From the NCBI RefSeq assembly GCF_002979915.1, contig NZ_PCQA01000003.1, forward strand, positions 496,001-560,000: a DNA stretch of 64,000 nucleotides, given 5' to 3'. Under the pieces are notes generated by a model. That model made no database searches, was not told the origin of the DNA, and saw only the letters and a program-made list of their open reading frames with translations. The stretch comes from Arthrobacter sp. MYb213 (lineage in GTDB: Bacteria; Actinomycetota; Actinomycetes; Actinomycetales; Micrococcaceae). This document shows positions 17,410 to 25,582 of this stretch, one piece after another; position 1 is the first letter of the stretch, and each line of letters opens with the position of its first letter. A program made the position numbers and the translations under genes.

Positions 17410-17808
17410 ACTGAAGGGATTCTTTACTGTGGGTTTGCGGTTGATATGCCGGGTAATTTTGCCATCGCACTGGAACGAAGGATCTTGCAGAAAGCTGATC
17501 TACGATTCGCTGTTGTTATATAAAGCACTAGTTGGCAGGACAATTAAAGATAAGGAGAACGCTTTTGGGGCTTGAAAGTAGCGCTGACAGCAGGGTTTAA
17601 AAATCCTGAGCTGGGAGATGGCTTGATTTTTTCGGCGGCCCGTAATGTTTCGTATTATTTAGAATTCAAGTTATGGCCTTCAAAAACACTGCGGAGCGTG
17701 CGGGTTGCGGCGGTCTTTAAGTCTAGTAACCGGATAAGAACCTCACTGCGAAGTGTGAAGCGGATTCATGGAAGATCCGGATAAATCCGAAAAATCTGGT
17801 AATTAGAA
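17410..17808. other. Gene-poor stretch between cycA promoter and HicB-like gene
   Basis: About 400 bp of lower GC. The only open frame (17572-17784, plus, TTG start) has no recognisable family and a poor ribosome site; AAGGAG occurs about 20 bases too far upstream. I see no gene I can support. Confidence 0.5.
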
Positions 17809-17809
17809 C

Positions 17810-17842
17810 CCAAGGCCCAGCTCATTATGAACTGGGCCTTGG
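17810..17842 (-). terminator. Hairpin downstream of HicB-like gene
   Basis: Perfect 11-bp stem CCAAGGCCCAG/CTGGGCCTTGG with an 11-nt loop, 118 bp after the stop of the minus-strand gene at 17960. On that strand a moderately T-rich run follows, so it probably acts as its terminator. Confidence 0.65.
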
Positions 17843-17959
17843 AACATCACTCGCACCTTTGAGGAAGGTAGTTACTACTCTAATTACCGTGACTGTTTAG
17901 CGACTGTGCGTCAGGTGCTCATTGGCTAGGGATGCCCGCCAGGTGCTCAAGTGCGTGAG

Positions 17960-18217
17960 TTACTTCTTTTCCTGCTTATCGGTGGCTAGTACGGCCTCCG
18001 TGTAGCGGCGTTCAAATTCTTCGGCGGAAACTGATTCGCGTTCCACGCGGAAAGACGATTCTGGGATTCCGAGAACCGCTGCGATCAAGCTTCGGGTGTA
18101 CCCAGAAATCTTGCGGGACTTGCGTGTGGAAGTGACATGGTCCAGTTCGGGAACCCAAATGTTCCACCATCCGGCCTGCTTACCTACGACTGCCTTGAAT
18201 ACGCGTTGCTCGTTCAT
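17960..18217 (-). CDS. Small HicB-like protein
   Basis: 85 residues. The N-terminal part (VFKAVVGKQAGWWNIWVPELDHVTSTRK) resembles the partial RNase-H fold of HicB antitoxins, where a substrate-like sheet carries 'WxxxxPEL'. No HicA toxin gene is adjacent on either strand, and no C-terminal helix-turn-helix is apparent. It may be a stand-alone HicB-like regulator common in actinobacteria. A hairpin terminator follows. Family assignment is tentative. Confidence 0.6.
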   Translation of the reverse strand: MNEQRVFKAVVGKQAGWWNIWVPELDHVTSTRKSRKISGYTRSLIAAVLGIPESSFRVERESVSAEEFERRYTEAVLATDKQEKK

Positions 18218-18361
18218 CTGTTGTCCTACTTTCGTGGAAGTACCGACCGCGAGGCCAGCAGAAGTCGCTGATCCGCAACTTGCGGTCTTTTTAATACTCC
18301 ATCATGGACCAGACTGCGACAAGTTTGAATTGCGGTGGCTGCTAGTCCTTAGGGCAGAGGG

Positions 18362-18688
18362 CTAGTTGCTGACCGATTCGAGAGTGTAGCCAGCTTCTTC
18401 AACTGCTGCTCGAAGCACTTCTTCCTCGATTTCCTCGATGGTGCCCGAGGTGCTCAGCATTGCAGTAGAGATACCCTTTGCGTCGAGGATGATCTCAACG
18501 TCTTGCACGTTTGCGATTTCCTTCAGTTCCTCGGATACCGATGAGACGCAGTGCCCACAGGTCATTCCCGAGATTTTTAGTTCAGTTTGGGAAATGACTG
18601 GCGTGCTGTCCGGGCGAGGAATAATCTGCAAGCCTTGGCTTGAAGAGTTTGAATTATCGGAACAACCGCAATTACAAGCGTGGCTCAT
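18362..18688 (-). CDS. Heavy-metal-associated (CopZ-like) domain protein
   Basis: 108 residues. A cysteine-rich head (CNCGC at residues 5-9) is followed by an HMA domain of about 70 residues with the metal loop GMTCGHC (Cys44 and Cys47). HMA proteins carry Cu(I) to a P-type ATPase or to a sensor. The head is longer than in normal CopZ (~70 residues) and could add metal sites. A CsoR gene lies 43 bp upstream on the same strand, so the pair probably shares the CsoR-controlled promoter. No CopA ATPase is in this window. Confidence 0.87.
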   Translation of the reverse strand: MSHACNCGCSDNSNSSSQGLQIIPRPDSTPVISQTELKISGMTCGHCVSSVSEELKEIANVQDVEIILDAKGISTAMLSTSGTIEEIEEEVLRAAVEEAGYTLESVSN

Positions 18689-18731
18689 ATTTTGCTCTCT
18701 ATTCTTATCGGGGGATTGAAAGTTCTGTCGG

Positions 18732-19061
18732 CTAGCGCAGAAGTCGGGAAATTGCAGCCGTAGCTTCGGAGATTTTGTCTTGAACGATGCTTGGGTCCCC
18801 GGTGCTCAGCGACTCTTCGGCGGCGCCCACCACGCAGTGGCCGATATGGTCTTCGACCAGTTGCAGGCTGACCTTGTGTAGGGCAGCGTTAATTGCCGAG
18901 ATCTGGGTGAGGATGTCGATACAGTATTTGTCTTCATCCACCATGCGAGCAACCCCGCGAACCTGCCCCTCGATCCGGTTGAGGCGTTTGCGCAAGGCAT
19001 CTTTTTGGGGAGTGTAGCCATGAGGCGCCACTGGTTCCGCAATCTTTGTCTGAGAGTCCAT
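18732..19061 (-). CDS. csoR: CsoR-family copper-sensing repressor
   Basis: 109 residues, an all-helical CsoR protein with KDALRKRLNRIEGQVRG and the Cu(I) triad Cys47, His72, Cys76 (C-x24-H-x3-C). Copper binding releases these tetramers from DNA. The gene is followed by an HMA chaperone and preceded, 10 bp before its ATG, by a perfect palindrome (19071-19087), so autorepression is expected. The Cys-His-Cys triad argues for copper over nickel or formaldehyde (RcnR/FrmR). Confidence 0.92.
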   Translation of the reverse strand: MDSQTKIAEPVAPHGYTPQKDALRKRLNRIEGQVRGVARMVDEDKYCIDILTQISAINAALHKVSLQLVEDHIGHCVVGAAEESLSTGDPSIVQDKISEATAAISRLLR

Positions 19062-19070
19062 GTACCAATA

Positions 19071-19087
19071 ATACCCCCTTGGGGTAT
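19071..19087. promoter_or_regulatory. CsoR operator
   Basis: ATACCCCCTTGGGGTAT: 17 bp with arms ATACCCC/GGGGTAT, matching the G/C-tract inverted repeat recognised by CsoR proteins. Located between the csoR start and the divergent femX-like gene. Confidence 0.8.
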
Positions 19088-19243
19088 AGAATGCACGCGT
19101 GAGCTCGATGACACCAAATCCGTCCCTGGGTCATGAGCTAGTAGGCATTGATGTGGCTGAGCATGTCCATTTGCTCACAGCCTGAGATCTTTGTTCGACC
19201 AGATACCGCGACAGAACCCGCGAAGACCCAACGTCTTGACTCA

Positions 19244-19281
19244 TTTGCTTGCCATGCATCATCCCCGGGGTGGCAAGCAAA
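19244..19281. repeat. Inverted repeat in femX leader
   Basis: TTTGCTTGCCA (19244-19254) and TGGCAAGCAAA (19271-19281) form a perfect 11-bp stem with a 16-nt loop, ending 19 bp before the GTG of the femX-like gene. It could be an RNA hairpin, an operator or a weak terminator. No family recognised. Confidence 0.5.
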
Positions 19282-19300
19282 CCGCGATAGGCTTTTACCT

Positions 19301-20443
19301 GTGAGCCACAATGAACTTCGCGTGCGTCCAATATCCAGCACCGAGCACTCCGCGTTCCTTGCTACCGCGCAAGGTGTCAGCTTCCTTCAGCGTCCCGAAT
19401 GGGCACAGGTCAAGGCAGGCTGGCGAGGAGAATCTCTCGGTTGGTTTGATGGTGAGACCCTCGTTGGTGTCGCCTTAATCCTGCACCGACAAGCGCCGGT
19501 AATTAAAAAGACCCTCGCCTACATTCCAGACGGTCCGGTCATAGACTTCGACAGCTATGACGCGCGAACCGTCCTTCCACTGCTGGCCAGCTACCTGAAA
19601 AACCGTGGCGCCTTCCAGCTACGTGTTGGGCCAGGGCTGTCGGTGCGCACCTGGGGTGCGGCCGCCGTGCGCAAGGCGTTCGGTAAAGACGAGCTCGCCT
19701 CGCTCGCCGATCTGGAAACCGCATCGGTCAACGAGAACGCGCGCAAGCTCAACGAAGCACTGAGCGATCTAGGATTCACCAAACAAGACGTCGGTATGGA
19801 CTTTGCCGCCGGCCAGCCAGAATACGTGGCACGGGTGGCATTGCAGGATCCGGCAGGAAACCAGCTAGATACCGATCAAGTGATGGCTTCCTATTCCTCC
19901 ACCACCCGCAACGAAACGCGGAAGTCGCTCAAGAGTGAACTGTTGGTTGAAATCGGTGAAACCAAGGACATGGCACGCTTCCATGCTCTGTATAATCACA
20001 CCGCTGAACGTCAAGAATTCACCGGACGCCCGCTGAGCTACTTTGAAAAAATGCACACGGTACTCAACCTGGCGGTACCCGGCTCCTGCACGCTCTACGT
20101 TGCAAGTCATGAGGGTGTAGATCTAGCCTCGGCAATCGTGCTGCGCTCCAGCAATCTTGCCTGGTACCTCTACGGCGCCTCGTCCTCGGAGCAGCGCAAA
20201 CTCTTTGCTCCCAAGGCCATCATGCATCACATGATTACCGACTCCATTGAAGCTGGCTGCAAGTACCTGGACCAAGGTGGCGTCAGCGCAACCCTGGACG
20301 GAGATCACCACCTGTCTGGGCTGACCAAGTTTAAAACTAATACGGGTTGCGACATTGTGCAGACCAATGGCGAATGGGATCTGGCACTGAATAAGCCACT
20401 TGCCTGGGCCTTTGAGAAGTATATGAACTGGCGAGCGAAGTAG
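19301..20443 (+). CDS. FemX-type peptidyltransferase (peptidoglycan bridge)
   Basis: About 380 residues with two GNAT-like FemAB subdomains. The C-terminal region is typical: WYLYGASSSEQRKLFAPKAI, then YLDQGGVSATLDGDHHLSGL and LTKFKTNTGCDIVQTNGEWD. Fem transferases use aminoacyl-tRNA to add an amino acid to the Lys side chain of lipid II. I took the GTG at 19301; an in-frame ATG at 19148 would translate through the inverted repeat and gives an unlikely Cys-rich head. The ribosome site at 19301 is poor, so the start is uncertain. An ATP-grasp ligase follows 12 bp later and probably adds the next residue. Confidence 0.85.
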   Translation: MSHNELRVRPISSTEHSAFLATAQGVSFLQRPEWAQVKAGWRGESLGWFDGETLVGVALILHRQAPVIKKTLAYIPDGPVIDFDSYDARTVLPLLASYLKNRGAFQLRVGPGLSVRTWGAAAVRKAFGKDELASLADLETASVNENARKLNEALSDLGFTKQDVGMDFAAGQPEYVARVALQDPAGNQLDTDQVMASYSSTTRNETRKSLKSELLVEIGETKDMARFHALYNHTAERQEFTGRPLSYFEKMHTVLNLAVPGSCTLYVASHEGVDLASAIVLRSSNLAWYLYGASSSEQRKLFAPKAIMHHMITDSIEAGCKYLDQGGVSATLDGDHHLSGLTKFKTNTGCDIVQTNGEWDLALNKPLAWAFEKYMNWRAK

Positions 20444-20455
20444 GAACTAAACCCC

Positions 20456-21730
20456 ATGGCTATTGAGAACTCTCAGCCTTTTGTCCCCGTCATCCTTGGC
20501 GGCGACATCGGCACCTACACTCTGGCGCGCGAATTTTATGAGGCGTACCAGGTGCGTTCGGTCGTAGTACCGGCGGCCGGCAACGGAGTCATTGAACACT
20601 CGGTAGCCATCGAGTTGCACCCCATTGGCTCCATGGTCGATGAAGCGCGGGTAGTGACCAAACTTATCGCCCTTGCCGAGCAACTCAACGGCGAAACGGT
20701 TCGCCCGCTCATGCTCTTCGGATCTTTAGACTTCCACATCATGCTGATTGCCAAGCATCGTGCGCAGCTCAGCGAATACTTCGTGATCCCGTATCCAGAA
20801 CTAGAAGTCATCGAGGCTGCCGCCTTGAAGGAGAACTTCTACGCGCTCGCCGAACGGATGGGGATCGCGCACCCACGTACCGCCGTTTATCGCGCGGGCG
20901 ATGACCTGTCCGCGATGGCTAAGTCGCTGGCCTTCCCGCTGATTGGTAAGCCGTCAAGCTCCGGCGATTGGATCGCCGCAAAGTTCGCCGGCAAGCAAAA
21001 GATCCACACGCTGGAAAACTTGGCCCAGTTAGAAGACCTGCTGGGACGCATCGATGCCAGTGGTTACACTTCCGGCTACATCTTGCAGGAGTACATTCCA
21101 GGTTCTGATGATGCGATGCGTCTATGCACCTACTTTGCTACGCAAGAAAAGAAGGTGATCTTCGCCGGATATGGTGAGGTAGTCATCGAGGAGCATGCAC
21201 CATTGGTGTTGGGTAACTCCGCTGCCATAGTCACCGGACGCAATGACCAGATGGCCGTAGACGGTGCCCGCTTGCTCGAGGAATTGGGCTGGCAAGGAAT
21301 CGCGATGATCGATGCAAAATATGATCACCGTGATGGCGTCGTGAAGTTCTTTGAGATCAACCCGAGGCTCGGGCGAAACCATTATTATCTGACCGCTGCC
21401 GGGATTAATCCTGCACGTTTTTATGTCACCGAATTCCTCGGTGAAGACTTTGACTCTTCCAACCCACAGACCGATGCGGTGATCGATACCGGTATTGGAA
21501 TTCTTCAGTTGCGTGCCGAGCGACTATTCACCGTGCTGCCGCACCACCTGCTGCGACGCTTCCTTGACAGCGACACCGGACGGAAAGCCGCCGCGTTGCT
21601 CAAGGAGGGTAAGGTCTCGAACCCGCTGAAGTTCAAGGAAGAGAAACATCCGCGTCGCCGGGTCTATCTGATACTTAATGCCGTGAATCATTACCGCAAG
21701 TACAAGAAATTCCCGCCGCGTAGTTTGTAG
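20456..21730 (+). CDS. ATP-grasp amino acid ligase (D-Asp ligase-like)
   Basis: 424 residues with an ATP-grasp fold: LKENFYALAERMGI, FPLIGKPSSSGDW (ATP-binding Lys), ILQEYIPGSDD and the metal-binding FFEINPRLGRNHYY near residue 300. It resembles the enterococcal D-aspartate ligase family, which activates an acidic amino acid's side chain and joins it to lipid-II peptide. The gene lies 12 bp after a FemX-type gene in a single transcript. Together they fit an L-Lys-L-Ala-L-Glu bridge, known in the Glutamicibacter group: FemX would add Ala and this ligase Glu. The residue identity is inference. Confidence 0.82.
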   Translation: MAIENSQPFVPVILGGDIGTYTLAREFYEAYQVRSVVVPAAGNGVIEHSVAIELHPIGSMVDEARVVTKLIALAEQLNGETVRPLMLFGSLDFHIMLIAKHRAQLSEYFVIPYPELEVIEAAALKENFYALAERMGIAHPRTAVYRAGDDLSAMAKSLAFPLIGKPSSSGDWIAAKFAGKQKIHTLENLAQLEDLLGRIDASGYTSGYILQEYIPGSDDAMRLCTYFATQEKKVIFAGYGEVVIEEHAPLVLGNSAAIVTGRNDQMAVDGARLLEELGWQGIAMIDAKYDHRDGVVKFFEINPRLGRNHYYLTAAGINPARFYVTEFLGEDFDSSNPQTDAVIDTGIGILQLRAERLFTVLPHHLLRRFLDSDTGRKAAALLKEGKVSNPLKFKEEKHPRRRVYLILNAVNHYRKYKKFPPRSL

Positions 21731-21742
21731 TAACTTACGTTC

Positions 21743-21785
21743 GCTCAACTCTCAGCCTAGGCTTCGTGCCTAGGTTGAGCTGTTT
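21743..21785. terminator. Bidirectional hairpin between convergent genes
   Basis: GCTCAA/TTGAGC outer arms enclose GCCTAGGC/GCCTAGG inner arms around a TTCGT loop, with a bulge. It lies between the ATP-grasp gene and the convergent CGNR gene, whose stop overlaps it. Some T-rich sequence flanks it. Confidence 0.7.
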
Positions 21786-22375
21786 AACGCGCTCTCACGT
21801 TTGCGCGCGTAAGCGCGTGCGGCACGTACCCGGTCTCCGCAACGGGTGGAACACCATTGTCGGCGTCCGTGGGTTCGCAGCATGAACCTGTGGCAGGGCT
21901 CTGCTTCACACTGGATCAAAAGCTCGGCTTCCTCGGAGGTCAGGAGCGTCACTGCATCTTCGGCAATGACCGACATTGCGTGTTCAACGAGCAAAGTGAC
22001 CGGGTGTTCGGCTGCCCGGTAAAACCCTGCGTCCGCGGAGTAATGTAGCAGTGAAATATGTGGCGCGACGGTCAGCGCCTTATTGATGCGATCCACGACC
22101 TGCTGGTCAATTTTTTGGTTTGTTGCCTGCATTAGGAAGATGTTCTGTAGATCGCTACGCAGCCCACAGAGTTTACTTTGGCAGTAGGACAGGAGCTGTT
22201 CCTTGCCATCAACGAGGTCTCGTTCAATGAGCCACGCGGTGGTTGCTTCAGGCGAATCCAGGTGGTCAACAATTTTTCCGCCCGGCAGGTGAATCATGCT
22301 GTTTACTAGCGCAAGACTCAGGTGTGCTTCAGTCCCCGGCGCGGGTGGAAGAGGTGCGTGATTCATACTTCTCAT
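21770..22375 (-). CDS. ABATE/CGNR zinc-finger regulator
   Basis: 201 residues with an alpha-helical ABATE domain (residues ~10-140) and a C-terminal zinc finger whose cysteines are in EAEPCHRFML and QWCSTRCGDRVRAARAY. CGDR replaces CGNR. It is divergent from a flavin-dependent oxidoreductase, 84 bp to the right, and is likely to control it. The start region carries a Pro-rich stretch before the domain. Confidence 0.85.
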   Translation of the reverse strand: MRSMNHAPLPPAPGTEAHLSLALVNSMIHLPGGKIVDHLDSPEATTAWLIERDLVDGKEQLLSYCQSKLCGLRSDLQNIFLMQATNQKIDQQVVDRINKALTVAPHISLLHYSADAGFYRAAEHPVTLLVEHAMSVIAEDAVTLLTSEEAELLIQCEAEPCHRFMLRTHGRRQWCSTRCGDRVRAARAYARKRESALNSST

Positions 22376-22459
22376 GTTAGCAGTAGATATTTGACGTGAG
22401 AAAGTGTTATCTTCATATCACGCTAGAAATAAGAAATATCCGTGATAAAAGAGGTTTCA

Positions 22460-23515
22460 TTGCATCCCGCACCAAAGTTTGGCTCCGCTCCCTTCGCACT
22501 CAACGCCCACACCGGCGGAACGGTCGGTGTAGGCAGAACGGTCCAGCAAGGCCTGACCTCGCTGATCAATCTCGCGCGTCAGGCAGATGAACTGGGCTAT
22601 CACCGTTTTTGGATGTCAGAGCACCACGCGATGCCAGGGCTGGCGGTATCTTCACCTCCGCTGATGCTCGCCCGGCTGACCGCAGAAACACAACGGATCC
22701 GCTTGGGCGCAGGCGGCGTAATGCTTCCAAACCATGCCCCGCTAGTGATTGCCGAACAGTTTGGCACTCTTGAAGCGCTTGCTCCCGGACGTATCGATTT
22801 GGGACTGGGACGTGCCCCTGGCACCGACCACGTCACCGCCGCGGCACTGCGACGTGGCGACAGTGCGAATGAAAACTTTCCGCAACTGGTGACCGAGCTG
22901 ATGGGTTTTCTGCACGACGACTTCCCAACTGGCCACCACTTCGAAACAGTCCATGCGGTACCCGGGCCATGGCAGGCCAAGGAAAACCGGGTGCAAGCAC
23001 CCACCGTGGCTCCCGAATTATGGATCCTTGGTTCCTCGCCTTATTCGGCACAACTCGCAGCGAAACTTGGTCGACCCTACGCGTTCGCTTTGCAATTCGG
23101 TGATGCAGACATCGACAGTGCCATGCGCATCTACCGTGAAAACTTTGTGCCCTCGGCCGTACTGGACGCCCCTTACTCGATGGTCAGTGTTTCCACGATT
23201 GTTAACGAGGATCCTCTCGAAGCCAAACGTCAGGCAATGAGCATGGCTATGGGAATGCTGCGCATGTTCAAACGCGAGTCCTTCACGCTATTTTCCCCAG
23301 CCGAGGTTGCCGCTTTTGATGGCACGCTCAATGAGCAGGCAATTATCGAGATGTACACCAACCGAGCCTTCAGCGGCACGGCCGCTACCGTGGCCGCGCA
23401 GCTGGAACAACTTCAGGAGCAGACCGGGGTAGATGAAATCACCTTGGTGATCGGCACCCATGATCCCGAAGCAGAAGTGCGTACATTGCAGCTTCTGGCC
23501 AAGCACTACCTGTAA
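22460..23515 (+). CDS. LLM-class flavin-dependent oxidoreductase
   Basis: About 351 residues, TIM-barrel of the bacterial luciferase family group 1. Typical motifs are ELGYHRFWMSEHHAM near 45-60, LGAGGVMLPNHAPLVIAEQF near 85-105 and PGRIDLGLGRAPGTD near 110-125. These enzymes use FMNH2 or F420 to oxidise a small molecule; the substrate cannot be read. I took TTG 22460 with AAGAGG upstream; GTG 22442 would add six residues. A divergent CGNR regulator and a downstream cysteine hydrolase are neighbours. Confidence 0.87.
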   Translation: MHPAPKFGSAPFALNAHTGGTVGVGRTVQQGLTSLINLARQADELGYHRFWMSEHHAMPGLAVSSPPLMLARLTAETQRIRLGAGGVMLPNHAPLVIAEQFGTLEALAPGRIDLGLGRAPGTDHVTAAALRRGDSANENFPQLVTELMGFLHDDFPTGHHFETVHAVPGPWQAKENRVQAPTVAPELWILGSSPYSAQLAAKLGRPYAFALQFGDADIDSAMRIYRENFVPSAVLDAPYSMVSVSTIVNEDPLEAKRQAMSMAMGMLRMFKRESFTLFSPAEVAAFDGTLNEQAIIEMYTNRAFSGTAATVAAQLEQLQEQTGVDEITLVIGTHDPEAEVRTLQLLAKHYL

Positions 23516-23555
23516 AACACCAACTAAGCCCCACAAAAGATCTCAGGAGAACACC

Positions 23556-24191
23556 ATGACCAGCCCACGCCGCGCCCTCATCGTCATCGACGTACAGCAG
23601 GAATATTTTGAAGGCCTGCTGAAAATTCAGTACCCACCACGTGAGCAATCGCTGGAGCGCACCGCCCAAGCGATCGATGCGGCACAGAAGGCCGGAATCC
23701 CTGTATATATCGTGCAGCACCAAATGCCTGCACAAGCTCCGGTCTTTGCCGAGGGTTCGGACACCTTCAAGCTGCACCCCGAAATTGCGCAGCGCGCAGA
23801 TCAGGCCACGCAAGTTTTCACCAAGGTATACGCCAGCGTCTTCGCCGGAACGAATTTGGAAGCGTGGTTGCGTGAAGACAATATCGACACAATCACGCTC
23901 ACCGGCTTCATGACCAACAACTGCGTGATCGGTTCGGTAGCAGCTGCCGAACCACTAGGTTTTAGTGTCGAGGTACTCTCCGACGCCACCGGCGCCATCG
24001 ACATTGCCAACGAAGCAGGTTCCGCCAGTGCGCAACAGGTCCACGAAACTCTGATGGCACTGTTGCATTCGAACTGGGCCGCGGTATCGACCACGGACCA
24101 GTGGATGAGCGCACTAGACTCCGGCTCTGCCCTTGAAGGTAGCAACCTCATCGTTTCCGCAGCACAGGGACACGAACAGCACCAGAAGTAG
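23556..24191 (+). CDS. Isochorismatase-family cysteine hydrolase
   Basis: 211 residues with the alpha/beta fold of nicotinamidase-like hydrolases. Catalytic residues are Asp12 (VIDVQQEY), Lys90 (FTKVYASVF) and Cys123 (TNNCVIG). Members cleave amides or vinyl ethers, such as nicotinamide or isochorismate. The ATG at 23556 has CAGGAGAA upstream. It lies 40 bp behind the flavin oxidoreductase, probably in one transcript. Substrate unknown. Confidence 0.87.
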   Translation: MTSPRRALIVIDVQQEYFEGLLKIQYPPREQSLERTAQAIDAAQKAGIPVYIVQHQMPAQAPVFAEGSDTFKLHPEIAQRADQATQVFTKVYASVFAGTNLEAWLREDNIDTITLTGFMTNNCVIGSVAAAEPLGFSVEVLSDATGAIDIANEAGSASAQQVHETLMALLHSNWAAVSTTDQWMSALDSGSALEGSNLIVSAAQGHEQHQK

Positions 24192-24251
24192 TATTTGCAG
24201 GTGGTGGTCATCAAAGGATGCTTCGCTCAGGTTGCTGGCTAGGATGACTTT

Positions 24252-25496
24252 ATGGATCCCAAACACCCGGCACTGCCTAGGGGCTTTAGCGCGTTACTGC
24301 TCATTGCCATGATTCTTGCGGCAGTAAATTTGCGCCCAGCAGTCACCTCGCTGGGCGCATTGCTGGATCCGGTCATTGAAGACTTGTCAATGAATGGGTT
24401 TATCGCCGGGATCATCACCGGCGTACCGCCCCTATGCTTTGCCATCCTTGGCCCACTAGCCCCGCGACTTGCCAGCAAACGTGGACCCGAGCTAGTGGTG
24501 GTGGGGGCAATGCTCGCAATTCTTTGCGGGTTGGTCCTGCGCTCGCTCGCCCCAAATACGTGGGTATTTTTCATCTTCACCGCACTTGCACTTGCCGGAA
24601 TTGCCGTGGGAAATATTCTGATGCCGGTGCTCGTCAAACGCTGGTTTCCCACAAAAATTGGTCTGGTCACCGGCTCGTACACCACCGCTGTAGCACTTGG
24701 CGCCTCCGTCGTTGCGGCGATTGCGGTTCCGGTTAATGACGCTATTGGTGGCGCGTGGCGAGGTGGCCTGGCGCTATGGGCCATTCCAGCATTGATCGCG
24801 ACGCTTATTTGGGTAGTGGTGTATTTCGGTTTACGTAATCAGATCACCGAGCTTCAAATGCCGGCGCCCAAGACTCACGTCTTAGCCCCCGCAATGGGGC
24901 CAATGAGCCGAAACTCAACGGCCTGGTGGATTGCGCTGTTTTTCGGTGCGCAGTCAACCGTCGCCTACATTTTGATGGGCTGGGCGCCGAAGATATTTAC
25001 CGACTTCGGAGTGGACCCAGCCTATGCCGGAGCACTGCTTGGCGTGATTCTTGGGGTGGGCGTCCCACTATCTTTCATCATGCCTGCCCTGGCGGCGAAG
25101 TTTTCCCATCAGGGGCCGCTGGTGATCATCAACGGAATTGCCGGGATAGTCGCCGTTGCCGGATTGTTAATCGCTCCGGTTCAAGGTGCGTTTATCTGGG
25201 CGGTACTTCTTGGTATCTGCGGTTCGAGCTTCCCCTTAGCCCTGACGATGATCGGTTTGAAAGCGCACACGGCCGCCGGGGTGAGTAAGCTTTCTACCTT
25301 CGGACAATCCATTGGATACCTGATCGCCATCCCCGGACCATTCCTTGTCGGTGCATTGCATGAGACCACCGATTCCTGGACTCTGCCGATACTACTCATT
25401 GCAGGGCTGATCCTCTTCCAAACCTTTACCGGGATTATGGCTGGTAGGCCACGCTTTGTGGAAGACCACGGGGTAGCAACTCGCGTTGATGCGTGA
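24252..25496 (+). CDS. CynX/NimT-type MFS transporter
   Basis: 414 residues, about 12 helices. The N-terminal pattern AVNLRPAVTSLGALLDPV and the signature RWFPTKIGLVTGSYTTA near 140 place it in the cyanate/nitroimidazole (CynX/NimT/YycB) group of MFS. Members move anions or drugs; the cargo is not known here. Same direction as the hydrolase, 60 bp after it. Confidence 0.86.
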   Translation: MDPKHPALPRGFSALLLIAMILAAVNLRPAVTSLGALLDPVIEDLSMNGFIAGIITGVPPLCFAILGPLAPRLASKRGPELVVVGAMLAILCGLVLRSLAPNTWVFFIFTALALAGIAVGNILMPVLVKRWFPTKIGLVTGSYTTAVALGASVVAAIAVPVNDAIGGAWRGGLALWAIPALIATLIWVVVYFGLRNQITELQMPAPKTHVLAPAMGPMSRNSTAWWIALFFGAQSTVAYILMGWAPKIFTDFGVDPAYAGALLGVILGVGVPLSFIMPALAAKFSHQGPLVIINGIAGIVAVAGLLIAPVQGAFIWAVLLGICGSSFPLALTMIGLKAHTAAGVSKLSTFGQSIGYLIAIPGPFLVGALHETTDSWTLPILLIAGLILFQTFTGIMAGRPRFVEDHGVATRVDA

Positions 25497-25582
25497 GTTC
25501 TTTAGGGGCTAATAAGTCACTCTGAACGCTTTGGGCTACTAGCATCCCGAAGAACATGCCGCAGGGGGCATAGACTAAAAGC

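Noticed and set aside
17572-17784. 70-residue ORF on the plus strand in the cycA-HicB gap
   Set aside because: TTG start, no recognisable family, and AAGGAG is too far upstream.
17960-18217. HicAB toxin-antitoxin pair
   Set aside because: Only a HicB-like protein is visible; no HicA gene on either strand beside it.
19244-19281. T-box or other tRNA-sensing element before femX
   Set aside because: No T-box consensus sequence or specifier loop; only a plain inverted repeat is visible.
19148-19300. N-terminal extension of the femX-like protein from ATG 19148
   Set aside because: It crosses a perfect inverted repeat and gives a Cys-rich, low-complexity head not seen in Fem proteins; GTG 19301 is a better start although its ribosome site is weak.
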